From assembly GCA_001566295.1 (NCBI GenBank), contig KQ964287.1, forward strand, positions 1 through 64,000: DNA of 64,000 nucleotides, given 5' to 3'. Numbering within the stretch: position 1 is the stretch's first letter; each line of letters begins with the position of its first letter. Under the pieces are notes generated by a model. The model saw only the letters and a list, made by a program, of their open reading frames with translations, made no database searches and was not told the DNA's origin. The DNA is from Microdochium bolleyi (lineage: Eukaryota; Ascomycota; Sordariomycetes; Xylariales; Microdochiaceae). A program made the position numbers and the translations under genes. Shown in pieces: positions 20,104 to 32,750 of the stretch.

Positions 20104-22318
20104 TGTTACTGCTTTTCCACTCGATGTGCCCGCGTGGTATAGGTGGATGAACAGGAGCGGACGGAAGCTGCTAGCGGAGATGTCGGCGGTGGATAAGTAC
20201 GCGATCGAGAAGGTCGGAAGGGCCGTTGTCAGTGATCAGGCGGAGGTGAGGCTTCTGTGATACTGGAGGTGACCTGGAACCGAGCTGCTGGAGCGTGAGT
20301 CTGCAGAAGCCGTATCGGTGGTGCGGGGAGCGTACAACGGAGGTGAACTCGCGAGCACGCAGGACAGATCACTCGCGGGCCGTCCCTTGATGTCGCAGTC
20401 GAAAACGGGTTGTACCTGTTGGCAGAGCCGTGAGGTTTGCGAGGGTGGTATTGTCTGGAGAGGGTGTAAATTCAGCACAGGTCTCGTCTGGCCTCGATTC
20501 GACCAGAGAAGGAGACCCTGCGAGTCGGAGAGCCTGCGAGGAGCTGCGGCCTAAGATGCCTGGCTAGGGAGAAGGAGGAGTTGAGGAGACGGATCTGGAT
20601 ATGCGGGATTGGCGAGGATGGCTTCTGCGGAAGGCACGGAGTAGCACGAGGAGGTTGCCTTTGTATAAAAGCTGTCGCGTCGTAATGCAATGAACGCGTG
20701 AGGCGGCTGCGCAAGTCGCGCTAGCTCGGCTGCTATTGCTGTTATTGTGGTTGCTTGAGCAGCCTCCGCGCGAAAAGTTGGTGGTTGAGAAAGAGGAGCG
20801 TCAAGAAGGAGAGGAAAGCGAGAAGCCTGACTGAGCTGTGAGTGCCGAACTGACCGCGCACCTGCTGTTGGTGAGTCGCGAGCCTCTGCGGCCACCTTTG
20901 AGATTATAGTCCTCGCGGGACTGCTCTCTATGCCGATGCTCTCCACTCGTGCGCCATAGCTCTCGCCAAAGTTGAGACCTTGCTTATCACTACCTGCACT
21001 TACGAAGTTGAAGCTCTCGCCATCGACGCCACGAAACGCAACGTCAGTCGACGATCGCACCTTCCGGAGCACAACTCGGCGCCACCACTGGCTTCTCAGA
21101 GCCGTTAGAGTTCCTCCGTACTATCGACTTCTGCTCCTCGGCCAACAGCACTCCTCCGCCGCCGCGAATAAGAAAACCTCTTATCTCTGCCCGAGCCGCT
21201 CCCAGCTAACGTCAAGATCAGTCTTTTCTGATCGCCTCTCGAGTCGCACCTGCCTCTCTCTTCGTGGCCTCTGCTCCGCTTCCTCGCACATCGACTTACC
21301 GAGCCTGGGCCAGCCACGCCTGCCACGACACATACCTCGCAGCAGCCACCTGTCATTTCCGTAACTCTTCCTCAACAGTCCTCTCTCGCACCGAGCGCCT
21401 CGCCAGCAAGCTCGACGGACATATCTGCCACGGCTTTGTCAACCTCCTCCGCGGCGAATAACTCCGTTCTTGGCCTCGACGTCAGCCAATCGAGCCGGTG
21501 CACAATCTCAAGCCACCGTAGTACAACCGACAGCCTGCGAACGCTCCACTATCACCACCTCCTCACAGTTCGTAACCCAGCTCTGCAGAAGTTACTCCAC
21601 TGCTGGCTGTAATCTTCCTTACCAGCACTTGCCTCGCCACCCATGACTTAGAGGATTTCTTTCTGTGAGTCGGAACCACGTCCACCTCCCAGCAGCCACC
21701 CGCCAGACCCACCACTCCTACCGCAACATCGCCGAAGGTCCCCTTCGGTCTCTCCTCTCTGCCTATTCCGGCAGCTCTGTCATTCTCAAACCCAAACGAC
21801 GGGTGTTCTGCGAGTCTCTAACCTCACGATCTGTCCCTACTCTCCCGACAGCCTGCTAATAACCACGCCCCTGCTATTTCTTCTCCTGCCACAGTCTCCT
21901 CCTCCGCCTGGACGCTCTCGACTGCCAGCCGCTGCTCTTTTACAGCTACTATCTACACCTGCCCATCACCCACAACTCAGAGACTGCCCCTATAAGCACC
22001 GACCCTGTCAACTTCAGCCTCTCAGCTACGACCCGGCGACGAAAATCTCCCTCGCCTGGTACAGCAGCGCCTCGATCCCGCCCGTCTCGTCTGCCCGCCG
22101 CGGGCTGCCCGCTGAATAATCCTGCCGCCGGCCTTCGCGCCTGCCGGCCAACCTCCTTACAGTACCGAGCCCGACTCTCCGCTCTCGCCCACCTCTGCCT
22201 GCTCGCGTCGACACGGCCTTCTCAGCTCAGCCAAGGTCAGTGCTACTGCCAGAGCGTCAATCACACGGAGGCGCCACATAGAGAACAATGACTGACCGCT
22301 CGGCGCCTGGCTGTGTAG
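20104..22318. other. Pyrimidine-biased low-complexity DNA between two DUF3716-like genes
   Basis: From about 20730 to 22270 the plus strand is strikingly rich in C and T (many cctcctc, ctctcg and cagccacc words). Long frames there encode only Ser/Pro/Arg-rich sequence and lack convincing starts; the 173-codon minus frame at 20551-21072 begins at GTG. It may be a decayed coding tract or long untranslated region. No gene is supported. Confidence 0.35.
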
Positions 22319-22923
22319 ATGTCCTCGACGATCACAACCCTCCGCTTCCAGCCGGAAATTGCTGAGCTGTTCGGCCAGGAGACTTTTACAGTCACACGAG
22401 AGAACAGCGGCTTCATCCGTATCAGAGAACGCTCGCGTTTTATGAAGGCAGTTTTCGAAGAGGTTGCGGAGAATGTACGTCGTATATGGCTGTCTCAGAC
22501 ATAACCAGTTGCTGACAAGATTATGGAGCCTAGTACATCGACACGTATGGCGAGATCTAGCAGCATCTCGTCAATATCGTCGGCGGACCGCACGACAATG
22601 CTCCCGAGGTCCGAATCAACGCCTATACCGTCGCAGGCTGGGGGGACTTGTTTGAGATGTTCGAGTACCTTAATGACTCGATCGAAGGTCAGACTAACGT
22701 CGCAGGAGAGACGCTCTGCCCGCGCCTAGAGGCCTTGTACGTGGCCTTCGGTACTCCAGCCAATGCCGTCCCGTGCCGGTTCTGTGTCGAGAGCCGTGCC
22801 TCGGATAAGGCGAAGTTCTTCTTCGCCTGTATCGTCTGGCGTGGCAACCCCAATAGGTGCATGAACTGCGTTATGAAGATGCGCCGCGGCCCCATGTGCG
22901 ATGCGGAGGAGCACCCCATGTAA
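22319..22923 (+). CDS. DUF3716-like Cys-motif protein
   Basis: Two exons, 22319-22474 and 22561-22923, with an 86-bp intron (GTACGT...ATCTAG), phase 0 on both sides, give 172 aa. The intron removes an otherwise in-frame TAG. The N-terminal half is acidic and helical (LRFQPEIAELFGQE, GWGDLFEMFEYLNDSI). The C-terminal half has CRFCVESRASDKAKFFFAC, then NRCMNCVMKMRRGPMC. This is the C..C, C, C..C, C spacing of the DUF3716-type zinc-binding domain. The function is unknown; family members occur in large numbers in some fungi. It points away from the related minus-strand gene ending at 19250. The start is the first ATG after an in-frame TAG. Confidence 0.6.
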
Positions 22924-25900
22924 TCTGTAAGTACACCTATAATCAGTGCCTGCATCCGCTAACTTCATGAAGGGATGCTCAGAAAAAGTACAGGCTTCGA
23001 ATCTACTAAGGTGGTTCTCGCTGGCGTTTTAAACTTGGTCCTTCCGGAGAAAAGGAATAAGCCTCTATCAAGCTCATTGTCTTTTTTAGTCTTTCTAAGC
23101 ATGATAATACAATGCTCTCGATTTCGGATTCTCCTTCTGGCTCCTGCGACCTGCCCTGATAGGTAGCGAAGCGTGGTGTGATGTGGGCAGCTAAGCGGCT
23201 ATAGGCTCTTAGCCTTTGCATCTGGCTGTGGCGAGGTGTATGTGGTTGTGTGATATCGGATATAGGTCTCGCAGGCCCAAGTTCCACACAGCTTTGCTTC
23301 TGTCTGCGAGGGGGCTGCTCGTGAGGATAGGAACCGAACCTGTCCATACTCAATTGCAGAAGAAGCTGTCGCTATGGCACCACAATCAACTCAGACCTAC
23401 TACATCATCCAGCTTAACAAAACACAGCCTAGGAAAGCAAAAGCTGGCCCTCCAGCACTATTATGTAATTTCGAATTGGAATAATCGCAGTGATAGAGTG
23501 ATATTACTAGGAGATAGGTGCGCACGGGCTCTTAGTTAAAGGCAGTTTGATGCTCTCGTCAACTGCGCTCATTATGTGTGTCCATGGCTTCCGACCAGGA
23601 TTATTATCGAAGCCCAAAACCTTAGTTATCCCAAATATTACGTCAGGTCTCAGTAGCTCGGGGATATGTATGTCGCCCAACTGAGAGACTTCGAACTAAA
23701 GCCTCCACCCCACTGGCGTTTGCTTTAGACTCTGTCGTGAAACTACACTGTCATGCCAGCATTAGCACAGCACTGCGAGGGCACAAACGACTCATTAAGC
23801 AATAGCACCTGGACTATCAGCTCGGATCTGGCACTGTGCTGCTTAGATCCATGCAAACACTGCGGTCCGCTCCTGCTCGATGCTAAGTCCGCGCGCAGTA
23901 GAATCTTCCATGACCCGGATACTCTCTAAAAGGAATGGAAAGAGTATCGTCCCTGGTTTCAATGCTATTAGGCCGTTTCTAGGGTCGAGAGGCCATAGAC
24001 GAAGGTGTGACCGCAGAATCTCATTATATCGAGCCTGCAGGCTTAGGTAAAATCTTCTAGTCGGTCGATTTTCGGTATACCCCAATGCTATAACTGAAGG
24101 TCGCCTTCACAGAGAATATGGGGCGGAGGCGACTGAAGAAAACTTACTCTTTAGATAGCTCTCCTCGTATGTGCCACATCGAAGCATTACTTAAAGAATT
24201 ACAGCTCTTCGTCGCTGATACCAGGGATGTGCCAGTCTCTTTGCAGAGCTCCAGTATGAACTCAAAGAACAAAAGCTTTCGGGAAGTGTTAGGTGCAATG
24301 GGAAGTCCGGTACGTGCGCCGCCCCTTTCGCCGTCACAACGGTAAGGCTGGCACCAGCGATGATGCTGTTGATGCACGGCATCAGGGCAGACTTCTCGTC
24401 GCTATTTTGATCAACACCTACACGACAGAATCATAGCTAGTTGATGTCCTCGGTTTGTGCGGGGCGAGCAGCGTATCGCATGGTCGTTGCTGGTACCTGG
24501 CCCGGGCTTGAGAAAAGGCGGCGAATGCTTCGTTAGAAGTTGGTAGTTCCAGTGGGTCAGGGGCCGTTTAATCGCTCTGAGCAAGCTCGATGGTTGGATC
24601 TTGGCGAGGCGTGATAATACGGTTTTTGGGCTGTTCTGATGATTGTGCGCTGGAATGCAGCACTGGAACCAGGGCAAGTCAATACGACTAAACAAGGATC
24701 GCGAAAAGCGTGTCTCATGATGTCGATCCTCCATGAGCACACGGTGAACTTCATAATTGCAGGCTGTTTGGGAGATTCGGTCTCTTTTCTCGTGCTCTTG
24801 GCGTTCTTCCAGTCTGGACCTCCGAGGGTGGCTTTATCGAGTGTCTTGCCCGGGCAAGTTTCGGCCGGATACAGCAATGATTGACCTTCAGAGCCTTCCT
24901 ATCGCCTATTGTGCGTGCGCACCTCCCAAGCAGTCCACACAATTGGCAGCGAGTGTGGCCTAGCAGTCTGTCTGGGCATAAAGGACATCGCCCGCGTCCC
25001 CGCGAGGGCGCTGCGATCATCGATTTGGGACTGATTCCTACACACTAGGCGCATAAACTGGCAGAGCGAGGACCAATTCTGGGGCGAGCAACCTATTTGA
25101 TGGGATTGGGTGCTCGGTCTACGATGCTGCTAGAGGAAGGCGGCTAGCCAAGTCGCGGACAGGAATGGGGCAGGTAAGGGGAAAGGGCTAGGAAGCTGAA
25201 CCTAGGGCCAGTCACGTTAGCATAGCGCAGCATTTCGATAGTACATCTCCATCGCTGATCGTGTTTGTGACAACAAAACCTGCAGCAAGATATGCTTCGC
25301 GCGCCACTGTTTCGACTGGTGTATCCTCCACGGTGCGGCTAGTGTAGACGCATGCTACATTAGCCGAAATGTCCAGGGTTATCTCGTGCCACAATCACAA
25401 TGAGAGCAGCGGAGACTGTGTGGGCACGAGAACTCTTATAATGATCCAGACAGTAACATTATAGTGGCTCCGTTTCTGACAGAGGGTGATTTGTGGGAGT
25501 ACAGCGGAAGTAATGGCACGTGCGCGAGCAACGGACGAGTATTACACAACTACCGAGCTCCGAATCGAATAACAGGTAGTCTAATACGACGAAAATGGTA
25601 GCGGTACCCAGGGGAGTAGGTTCCACTGAATAAGCTCGGCAGATGGAATGGCATAGCACTATCGGCGAGCAAAAAGGTTGTTGTTGGCAACGCAGTTACG
25701 CGCTCTTTCCCAGCGCAGGTCCTCGAGAAAGTGCGGATCTTCGCTGTAGGTGGTGTTCGCCAAGTGCTGGGATCACCGCAATCAGCGCCTCGACAATATA
25801 GCATCGCCGGTTCTCGTGTCACTGAGCGAGGTGACATGCAGATATACAGTATCAAGGGGCTATACGGATGGTGTAAATGATATTCTAGTTGAGGAGGCAG

Positions 25901-25943
25901 ATCTAGCACAGAGGAATCGGATGATGTGCCAAGGTCTACATCG
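22924..25943. other. Gene-poor interval
   Basis: Only short overlapping frames on both strands are seen. One minus frame at 25212-25394 (ISANVACVYTSRTVEDTPVE) has protein-like composition, but it lacks an ATG and a stop precedes it. No gene is called. Confidence 0.4.
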
Positions 25944-27102
25944 TCAGCCTGTCGGTGGAGCTAAGCCATGGGCACGAGGCTCCTTGAGCGGTCCTAGCAG
26001 TTCTTGCGAAGCCAAGCTAGGATGTCTGTTGGTCTTGTATGAGGAGCCATCTTTTCGAATTGTCTCAAACGTGCGCACTTCCTCCATGTCCTCGACCTTA
26101 GGCCGCTTGCGCCACTTAGGGTGCCGTCTGTGCCAGGGAGACCTCAAGACGGACATGTCTAGTAGGATCTGAGCGCACCAATCTTCTGCACGGAGGGGAA
26201 TACAAAAGTAGAATCCGACCCTCCAGAGGAAGTCCAGCTGAGTTTGAACCTTGCACCGTTCTTGATCCATATTCCGGTCTCGACTGAGGATACTTTCTTC
26301 GACAAATTCGTACACAATAGCCAGATACTCTGTAGCTGGCACAAAAGTTCGAACCGTACTCCCAATTTTGGCTTGTATGGAACCTCTCGAGGTAACTGTT
26401 GTCCAACCATAGCAGCGTCGCAGCCTGGGGCGATCCTTTGCCATGAGGGTGAATGCTGTGGCCGAGTTCTGTGGATATTGTAAATGTTGTGGATTATCCG
26501 AAAAGGCAAGTAGATTCGCTTGCGCTTGGTCTCGCGTCGTTGGGTCGCTGTATGGGAGAACGCACTCGGACGAACTTTGGATCTTCTCGAGCAGGGCAGC
26601 ATTCCGGCACTCAATCTCTGGCGCCCAATAATACCGTTCCGGATCGCGCCGTTCGGCCTCCCAGAACTAGAGCTTAAATGTGAGTAACGAGCTGGCAAAC
26701 GCGCTAGTCTGCTTGACTCACCACCTTCACCGCGTAGGGCTGAATGTGATGGGCTTCCCAAACCATTCCGTCCATGCCATGCCCGAGGTACGCACCCCAT
26801 TGGAGTTGCTGGGCAAAAGGACAATATCTGAGTCGCGGTCTGTAAAATTCCTGCTTGGTACACTTGGGCTCACCCTGGAGAGCCTCCTGTCCAAGGAAAT
26901 CCTCGTGGATGAAGGGCGACTGGTTGTTAAGGGGAGGCTGGTTGATGACGAAAGGCGGCTGAGGCGGCTGAGGCGGCAGCTGCCGCTGCTCTTTGGGGGG
27001 ACAAGCCTTCTCGCGGCGGGAACGATGGCGCTCGCAGCGCAAAAGCGGATGCTCGTTGCGGGAAGGCCGGGGCGTTGCGCATGCGCGTGTCGGAGTGATC
27101 AT
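25944..27102 (-). CDS. FTA2-like (Sim4 complex / kinase-like fold) protein
   Basis: Two exons, 27102-26722 and 26666-25944, with a 55-bp intron (GTGAGT...CTCTAG) in phase 0, give 367 aa. The start is ATG 27102; the frame is open further upstream but without a better ATG. A Pro-rich N terminus leads to the domain: WGAYLGHGMDGMVWEAHHI (a kinase-like G-loop), then AVKV with the expected Lys. After the intron come ECRNAALLEK, LRRCYGWTTV, YLAIVYEFVEE, and GFYFCIPLRAEDWCAQILLDMSVL. This order matches fungal FTA2-like proteins. Kinetochore FTA2 is a single-copy Sim4 subunit; fungi also carry many diverged relatives, and this looks like one. The catalytic HRD/DFG is weak or absent. Confidence 0.65.
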
Positions 27103-27345
27103 GATGGGCAGGGATATGAAGATGCTGCAGGATTGATGGAAGGGTGATATGTTGCGACGTGGATATGGCCACGCAGGCAGAGCGGGGCTGGACCCTGCCC
27201 GACCTTCCCCAGTTCGGCGTACCCCGCTTGCCAAGAATCGCCAACCCCTCACGGTTTCCCGAGTGGGGATCCATAAATCAGCACGGAATCCATGTTGAGA
27301 AGAACAAGGCCTGGCGCAACCCTTTAAGCCCCAGCCATCGCGACA
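27103..27345. promoter_or_regulatory. Compact bidirectional promoter
   Basis: 243 bp separate the divergent ATGs of the FTA2-like and PD-(D/E)XK-like genes. No clear TATA box is present. Shared control of the pair is an inference from spacing. Confidence 0.35.
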
Positions 27346-28569
27346 ATGTCCAAAAAGATACTTGACGTCCTGTGCTCTCCAAACCCCTTCCCACTGGATC
27401 TAATCACAGATGGTGGGAGGAACACCGAAGCAGATGGCTGGATCCCAGTCTTAGGTTGGACACCATGGCATGACTTCACCTACGATGTGCTCACAAAACT
27501 GTTCGGAGCCTATTTGAACAAATCGGCCGGATCACTTTCTCCACAAGACCCGATCCTCGCCGATGATCGAATCATAAACGATGAGAAGACTTGTGAGGTT
27601 TTCCTAGGACGGTACATCATGCCAGTTGTCAACATAGCGCTGTCGAAGATGTCGCCCGGCACGAAAACAGCAAGTAGCCCGTACCTAGGCTCTGGGTCCA
27701 CTGTTGGAAGCACAGCAGACTGGGCAGCTCGAATCAGGCACGACGACGGGAGGTTCGAACCTTTGCTTCCAGGCGACACTAAATTGGCTCTGAAATGGCG
27801 GCCGGACATGGACGATCACGACCAATGGAGCCTGCCTGTGTCTCAAGTACTCACTTATGCGCACTTGCTTGGCAGTCGCTATGGCTTCATTATCACCCAA
27901 TCCCATCTCGTCGTCCTCCGTTTCTGCCGAGAACCCATCGGCACGGGCACCGCTTTCTCCCGACCTCGCCGATCAGGCACCGGACTGGTGTTTCTTCAAA
28001 GTATCGGCTCAGGGAGTACTGACATATCATCTGCTATGGGAGCGATGTCCCTAGATACTGGGAATGCGTCATATCTTGATCAACCTGACGACTATTATCC
28101 TCCCGAGTATTGCTCCGTACCATGGAGAGCTCATGGGGAAAAGCGCCTGACGATCAAGTTAGCGCTTGCGTGTCTTTGCCTTCTCGCTTCGACAGGGCCT
28201 AGGGACATACACTATCGCCCTTACCCACCGCTAGATAGTTGGGTCGCAGCAGATCCGAAAGGTTTTGTTCATGCCACTACGGGGCAGTACAAGAAACGCT
28301 TGGAAAAGGGCGATCGTTATCATCAATCTGATGAGGATGATCAACAAGGCATCGACAGCGAGCCGCTGGAACAATATCTGAATGACGGCCCAAGCATGTC
28401 AACGGACGATTTGCAGAATGATCGCGTGGAGGGCATGCACTACCCGGCTGAAGCTGATTTGGATGTCCCAGGTCCTTCGACAAGAAGATCGAGGAGATCG
28501 AGACGACATGAGGCTTTTCATGGTGATCACTTTAAGTCACAAAGGGACGACGAGATTGATGAGTGGTGA
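27346..28569 (+). CDS. PD-(D/E)XK nuclease-like protein
   Basis: 407 aa from ATG 27346, intronless. After a helical N-terminal region, a core beta-rich part contains RFEPLLPGDTKLALKW (a D-x-K element). A helix ending SQVLTYAHLLGSRYGFIIT and a strand LVVLRF then follow. This order (acidic residue, D-x-K, Gln-containing helix, hydrophobic strand) is typical of fungal PD-(D/E)XK-like domains. The last ~110 residues are acidic, low complexity and then Arg/Ser-rich (STRRSRRSRRHE), perhaps a nuclear signal. The nuclease assignment is structural inference from motifs; activity is unknown. It is divergent from the FTA2-like gene. Confidence 0.55.
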   Translation: MSKKILDVLCSPNPFPLDLITDGGRNTEADGWIPVLGWTPWHDFTYDVLTKLFGAYLNKSAGSLSPQDPILADDRIINDEKTCEVFLGRYIMPVVNIALSKMSPGTKTASSPYLGSGSTVGSTADWAARIRHDDGRFEPLLPGDTKLALKWRPDMDDHDQWSLPVSQVLTYAHLLGSRYGFIITQSHLVVLRFCREPIGTGTAFSRPRRSGTGLVFLQSIGSGSTDISSAMGAMSLDTGNASYLDQPDDYYPPEYCSVPWRAHGEKRLTIKLALACLCLLASTGPRDIHYRPYPPLDSWVAADPKGFVHATTGQYKKRLEKGDRYHQSDEDDQQGIDSEPLEQYLNDGPSMSTDDLQNDRVEGMHYPAEADLDVPGPSTRRSRRSRRHEAFHGDHFKSQRDDEIDEW

Positions 28570-31096
28570 CGATAGCTCTCGGCGTCAGACACCAACGGTA
28601 GAGAAAATTATGAGTCATGGTCCGAGAGCTCGTCCAACGAACTCGTGGTCGTCAAGCGATTAGACGATATCCCACGCATGTTTAGATCAGACAGTATAAC
28701 GGCCTAAGGCGATGGCTGGTCAGCTGCTTCGAGCTAAGAGCATATCTATTCTTTAACCTTACCTTGCGTCTTTGCTTAGGCATCCACTCAATTAGAGATA
28801 CTATCTAAGCTGCGAGTCTATGGTATGTTGAGTCTCAAAGTCACCAAAATCCTTCACGATAGACTGGAGAAGTTGAACTATAACTCATATTGTCGGATCA
28901 ATCCTGGTTCATGAAACGAAGAGGTCGGCGTGGGAGCACTGCCAATTACTGGCCGAAGAGGGCGTTCGAAACGATATCTCAGCTTGAACAAGCCCGATTC
29001 CTGCCTCTACTCGGGTGCTCCAAAGGTATATCGACCGCATTCAGACAGTCACGGGTTCCGGCGCAAGTCCCAGCCCAGGTTCATGCCCATGAACAATTGA
29101 CAGGTGGTCACAAAACAAGCTTCCCGCACTCTAGCAGCAGGAGTCTTAAAGCCATAGCGCAGCGGTCTCCGAGTGTCCAAATATATCTTGTCCAAAATCA
29201 TATACAGGAACAAACATTTGCAATGCTTTCCCGAAAATGATGAGTGGTTGGATTCGAAACCGAGTTTAGGGACCGGACCAAGTCTCGGTTTTGGCGAGAG
29301 GAACATGCTCTAATGTGACATTAAGCAGGTAAGGTACTCGTTTACCACGCTATTCGGCGAGCAGAGTCTCAGTAGAGTATGGGACAGCTAAATATGCCAT
29401 ATCTTCGCCACAAAGAGGGCCGATCGAAGTCGAGATTGATATGGCTATAAGCATTTGAGAGATTGTAGAAGCTCGCGGTACAAGCGATAGCTCCCAAGTT
29501 CGGCCAGCCGACAGGATAAAATACGTGTGGAAATGGTTGGTTGTAAAACCTTTATTTGTTACAGCATCGTGTGTTTTTTTCATAATGTAATACCTCCACC
29601 TATGCAATAAGCGAGAAGCTGCGTCAGGCCATTGCTAACTATGAAGCACGAATTGGCTGTCGTTTGCCCCACCTCTCCACCGATTAATATGGAGTGCCAA
29701 GACCAGGTTGCCCGGGCACAGAACTAGTTGTATGACCTACACGGACACCGATTTCGAATGCGACTGTACATCTGTAAAGCAGAATGGATAACGGGAGCTA
29801 TCTCCAGACTTTTCGTAAATTGGAAGGATGTGTCAAAATGTGGTCGCCTTCCGCGAGGCGACCCAGGGGATGTTGACGCCACTCGTACGCCTCTGTGGGG
29901 CCACCGCCTCCCAAACAGCGCTAACAGACGATGCTTCGGCCAATACGCGGCCTCATTCCGGTTACGCGAACCACATCGGTACCCTCAACGCCATTTGGCA
30001 GCCGTGTCGCTCACTGACTCCTGGTGCTGCCTAGGCTGGCGAGCAGTCCCCCACAAGCAATGAAGACGTCGAGCTGGGATCGGCTGCGGTGGTGCCGCCG
30101 TGCCGGTGCCCGCCCCCGAGAAGCGCCAGCGATTTCAAGGCGGGGTTGGCTTGGCAATCACCCGAGCAGCGGACAGAATCACAACTGGCAGAACTGCCAC
30201 AAAGACCTTAGCGACAAGGATTCTTTGCCCGCTCAAGCAGAGCTCCCTGTTGACGGAAGTCGTAAGCCTGGCGACGAACAACCGGTTCCAGCTGTACCCA
30301 CCAGGATCTACGCGACGGTCGTTTCCAAGAAACCAGTATCTTGGCACTTCAGGCTTCGTGAGGATGGTCCGAACAAAAGCTGGGGGAGCCCTCTGACAAA
30401 GCCTCTTTGCCAAAAGTTCCTTACATCAACCAAATCAAGGATCAGGGTCCCTCCAGCGTGAGCCTCGGAGGGGTAACACCAGAGCCTCGTCAGACACATC
30501 TGCATGAAGATTTCAATGGCTAGGCTACGACCACGTAGCCTTACTCTGAGACCAGACCTTCCCTCATGGCCAGAAACAGTATAGCCTAATGGACATAACG
30601 CGGCCGAGGCTCAGAGGGCGTATGAACCTTGGCTCACCGCCAAGGGAACGGGCCGCACGGGTCCTGTACCCGACATGCAGGATGCCAAGGCTGCCACAAT
30701 GTGACAGATTACCCTTGAGGGACACCTCACCGGCCGTCCTTGATGGTGCCCGACCAGAACTCGGCTGCATGCCGTGCATTGGGGTAGTGCACCCGGGTCA
30801 GGAGGTTCTGGGCCAGGGCAGCGAGGCTGTCACATTTCGAGATGGGCGTTCCTTTGCCCGAGGCGGCTGAGTCCGAGCCAGAAGCATTTAACAGTATTCT
30901 TCCCCAATACCTTGGCCACATTCGACATATAATGCGTGGACTTAAAGCGCACCGCAACGACACACCCGAAGACCTCGCGCCGTCTTCGACCAGACCCATT
31001 CATACTGTATATCTTGCGATCCAGCCCGAATGCTCATACTGCAATCTATGAAGCACAAATTCGATTAATAACCATCACTCGGCTAAAAACCTTGTG
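28570..31096. other. Gene-poor interval
   Basis: Only short frames are present. The best are 29828-30034 (68 codons, plus) and 30842-31051 (69 codons, plus, protein-like start MGVPLPEAAESEPEAFNSIL), both without recognisable domains. Neither is strong enough to call. Confidence 0.35.
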
Positions 31097-32750
31097 ATGG
31101 ACTTTGCCAATTCCCTGTGTGGGCACACTGCTTCAAAGACTCAAGCGGACTTTCACGAAAGCCAACAGCAATGCCACTATCCGACACATCCTTCGTTTAA
31201 AACAGGGCCCGTTCATCCTCTCTTTACCCTGCTGCAGATGTCAGGCCTTCGCAGTATTCCCCTGTTTAGCATCGCTGAGCATTGGCTCGGGTTCGACGCA
31301 GGACAGATGCCCTTCATACTAGGATACGCCTGGACAGCCTACTTCGTGATCAAGCGATTATACGACCTCGTCGGTCTCCTTGTCGTAAAGTACTTTACAA
31401 CCGACGTCCGCATCTCCAGCAACTCAGAGGTATACACACCCCTGATGGAATGGCTTGCCAAGTCACAAATGGTTTCCTCGCGCTCCTTCATAGTCGAGAC
31501 CATGGCCAAAAAGGACGGGGAGGATAGAGCTATGCCGATTGCCAACCTTAGTGGGACAAGCGAATACTTCAACTTTTCGAAACAACAATCCCAGAAGAAA
31601 GTGCTTAGTACCTGGCTTCGCAGAGCACAAGTTCTGGTGGGAAGGCTGGCAGTTCACGTTACGTCACACACAGCACACTTCTGTCCACGAGGGCGACTAT
31701 TCCGGCGCCGGAGCAGTGTGCGAAACACGCGTCGTCGTGATCAGCTGTCGGTCGCGTACACCAAAGCCGCTGGAAGACCTGGTTAACCACATCTCATCCG
31801 AGTATAATGCGGCCCAGGAGGCGCACACAGTCATCAAGTGGCCTAAACGTCCTCAATATCGCGCTCAGGGTGATCAGCCATGGTGCACCGCGAAAATCGG
31901 ACCTAAGCGCGCCATAGAAACTGTTTTCCTCGACGGCGCCAAGAAGAAGGAGATTCTCGACGACATTAACAAGTACCTCCACCCAAAGGCCCCGAAGTGG
32001 TACGGAGACCGTGGTATTGCCCTGAGAAGAGGCTATCTATTCTATGGGCCACCTGGGACAGGAAAAACTTCACTGTGCTTAGCCCTAGCTGGGGTCTTCG
32101 GCTTGATTCTCTACACAATCTCGCTCAATGACGCTTCCTTGACTGAGAATGACCTGGGGACACTATTCTCAAAGCTGCCGCCGCGCTGTATAGTTTTGCT
32201 TGAGGACATTGACACGGCTGGACTTCGACGGTCCGGGGATGAATCGGATTATAGCGGACGAGGGATGCAAAACGGATTCCACCGGGGCGGCAACTCAGGA
32301 AAGCAAGGCATATCACTGTCAAGCCTGCTCAATGCTATCGACGGCGTAGCCGCGCAGGAAGGCCGCGTCCTCATCATCACTACTAACGCTCCAGAGTCTT
32401 TGGACGAAGCACTAATTCGGCCAGGAAGGGTAGATATTCAGGTTAAGTTCGCCAATGCCACACGCGCACAAGCTCAAGAGCAGTTTGTGCGGATGTTTAA
32501 GACAAACGAGGAAGGACCCGCGCCTCCTGCATCGCCTGCAGCGGAAGGAAACAAGCGCCACAATGATTTGCCTGGCAACAAGGTTGAAAAGGACCCGCTT
32601 CTCAGTGCAGCGGAGGAGTTTGCATCGAAGGTCCCGGAAGGCCATCTCAGTTCCGCCCAGATTCAGGAATTTTTGATTCAGCATAGAGATGACCCGACGG
32701 GTGCTGTAAGGGACATTGTTGGTTGGATAGAGAGACACAGCGTAGCGTAA
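31097..32750 (+). CDS. BCS1-like mitochondrial-type AAA ATPase
   Basis: Two exons, 31097-31550 and 31609-32750, with a 58-bp intron (GTGGGA...CTTAG), phase 1, about 530 aa. ATG 31238 (MSGLRSIPLFSI) is a plausible alternative start. One membrane segment (MPFILGYAWTAYFVI...) is followed by a BCS1-type N-terminal domain, then PGFAEHKFWWEGWQF. The AAA core has Walker A GPPGTGKTS, Walker B CIVLLEDIDTAG, and TTNAPESLDEALIRPGRVD (second region of homology). BCS1 proper inserts the Rieske protein into complex III; filamentous fungi carry many diverged paralogues of unknown role, and this is probably one. The donor is weak, but phase and length support the join. Confidence 0.8.

Noticed and set aside
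20551..21072. 173-codon minus-strand frame
   Set aside because: Begins at GTG with no internal ATG and lies in compositionally biased DNA.
25212..25394. Protein-like 60-codon minus frame
   Set aside because: No ATG, an in-frame stop just upstream, and no splice join that I could support.
31551..31608. Frameshift in the BCS1-like gene
   Set aside because: A 58-bp GT-AG intron restores phase exactly, so a broken gene is the less likely reading.
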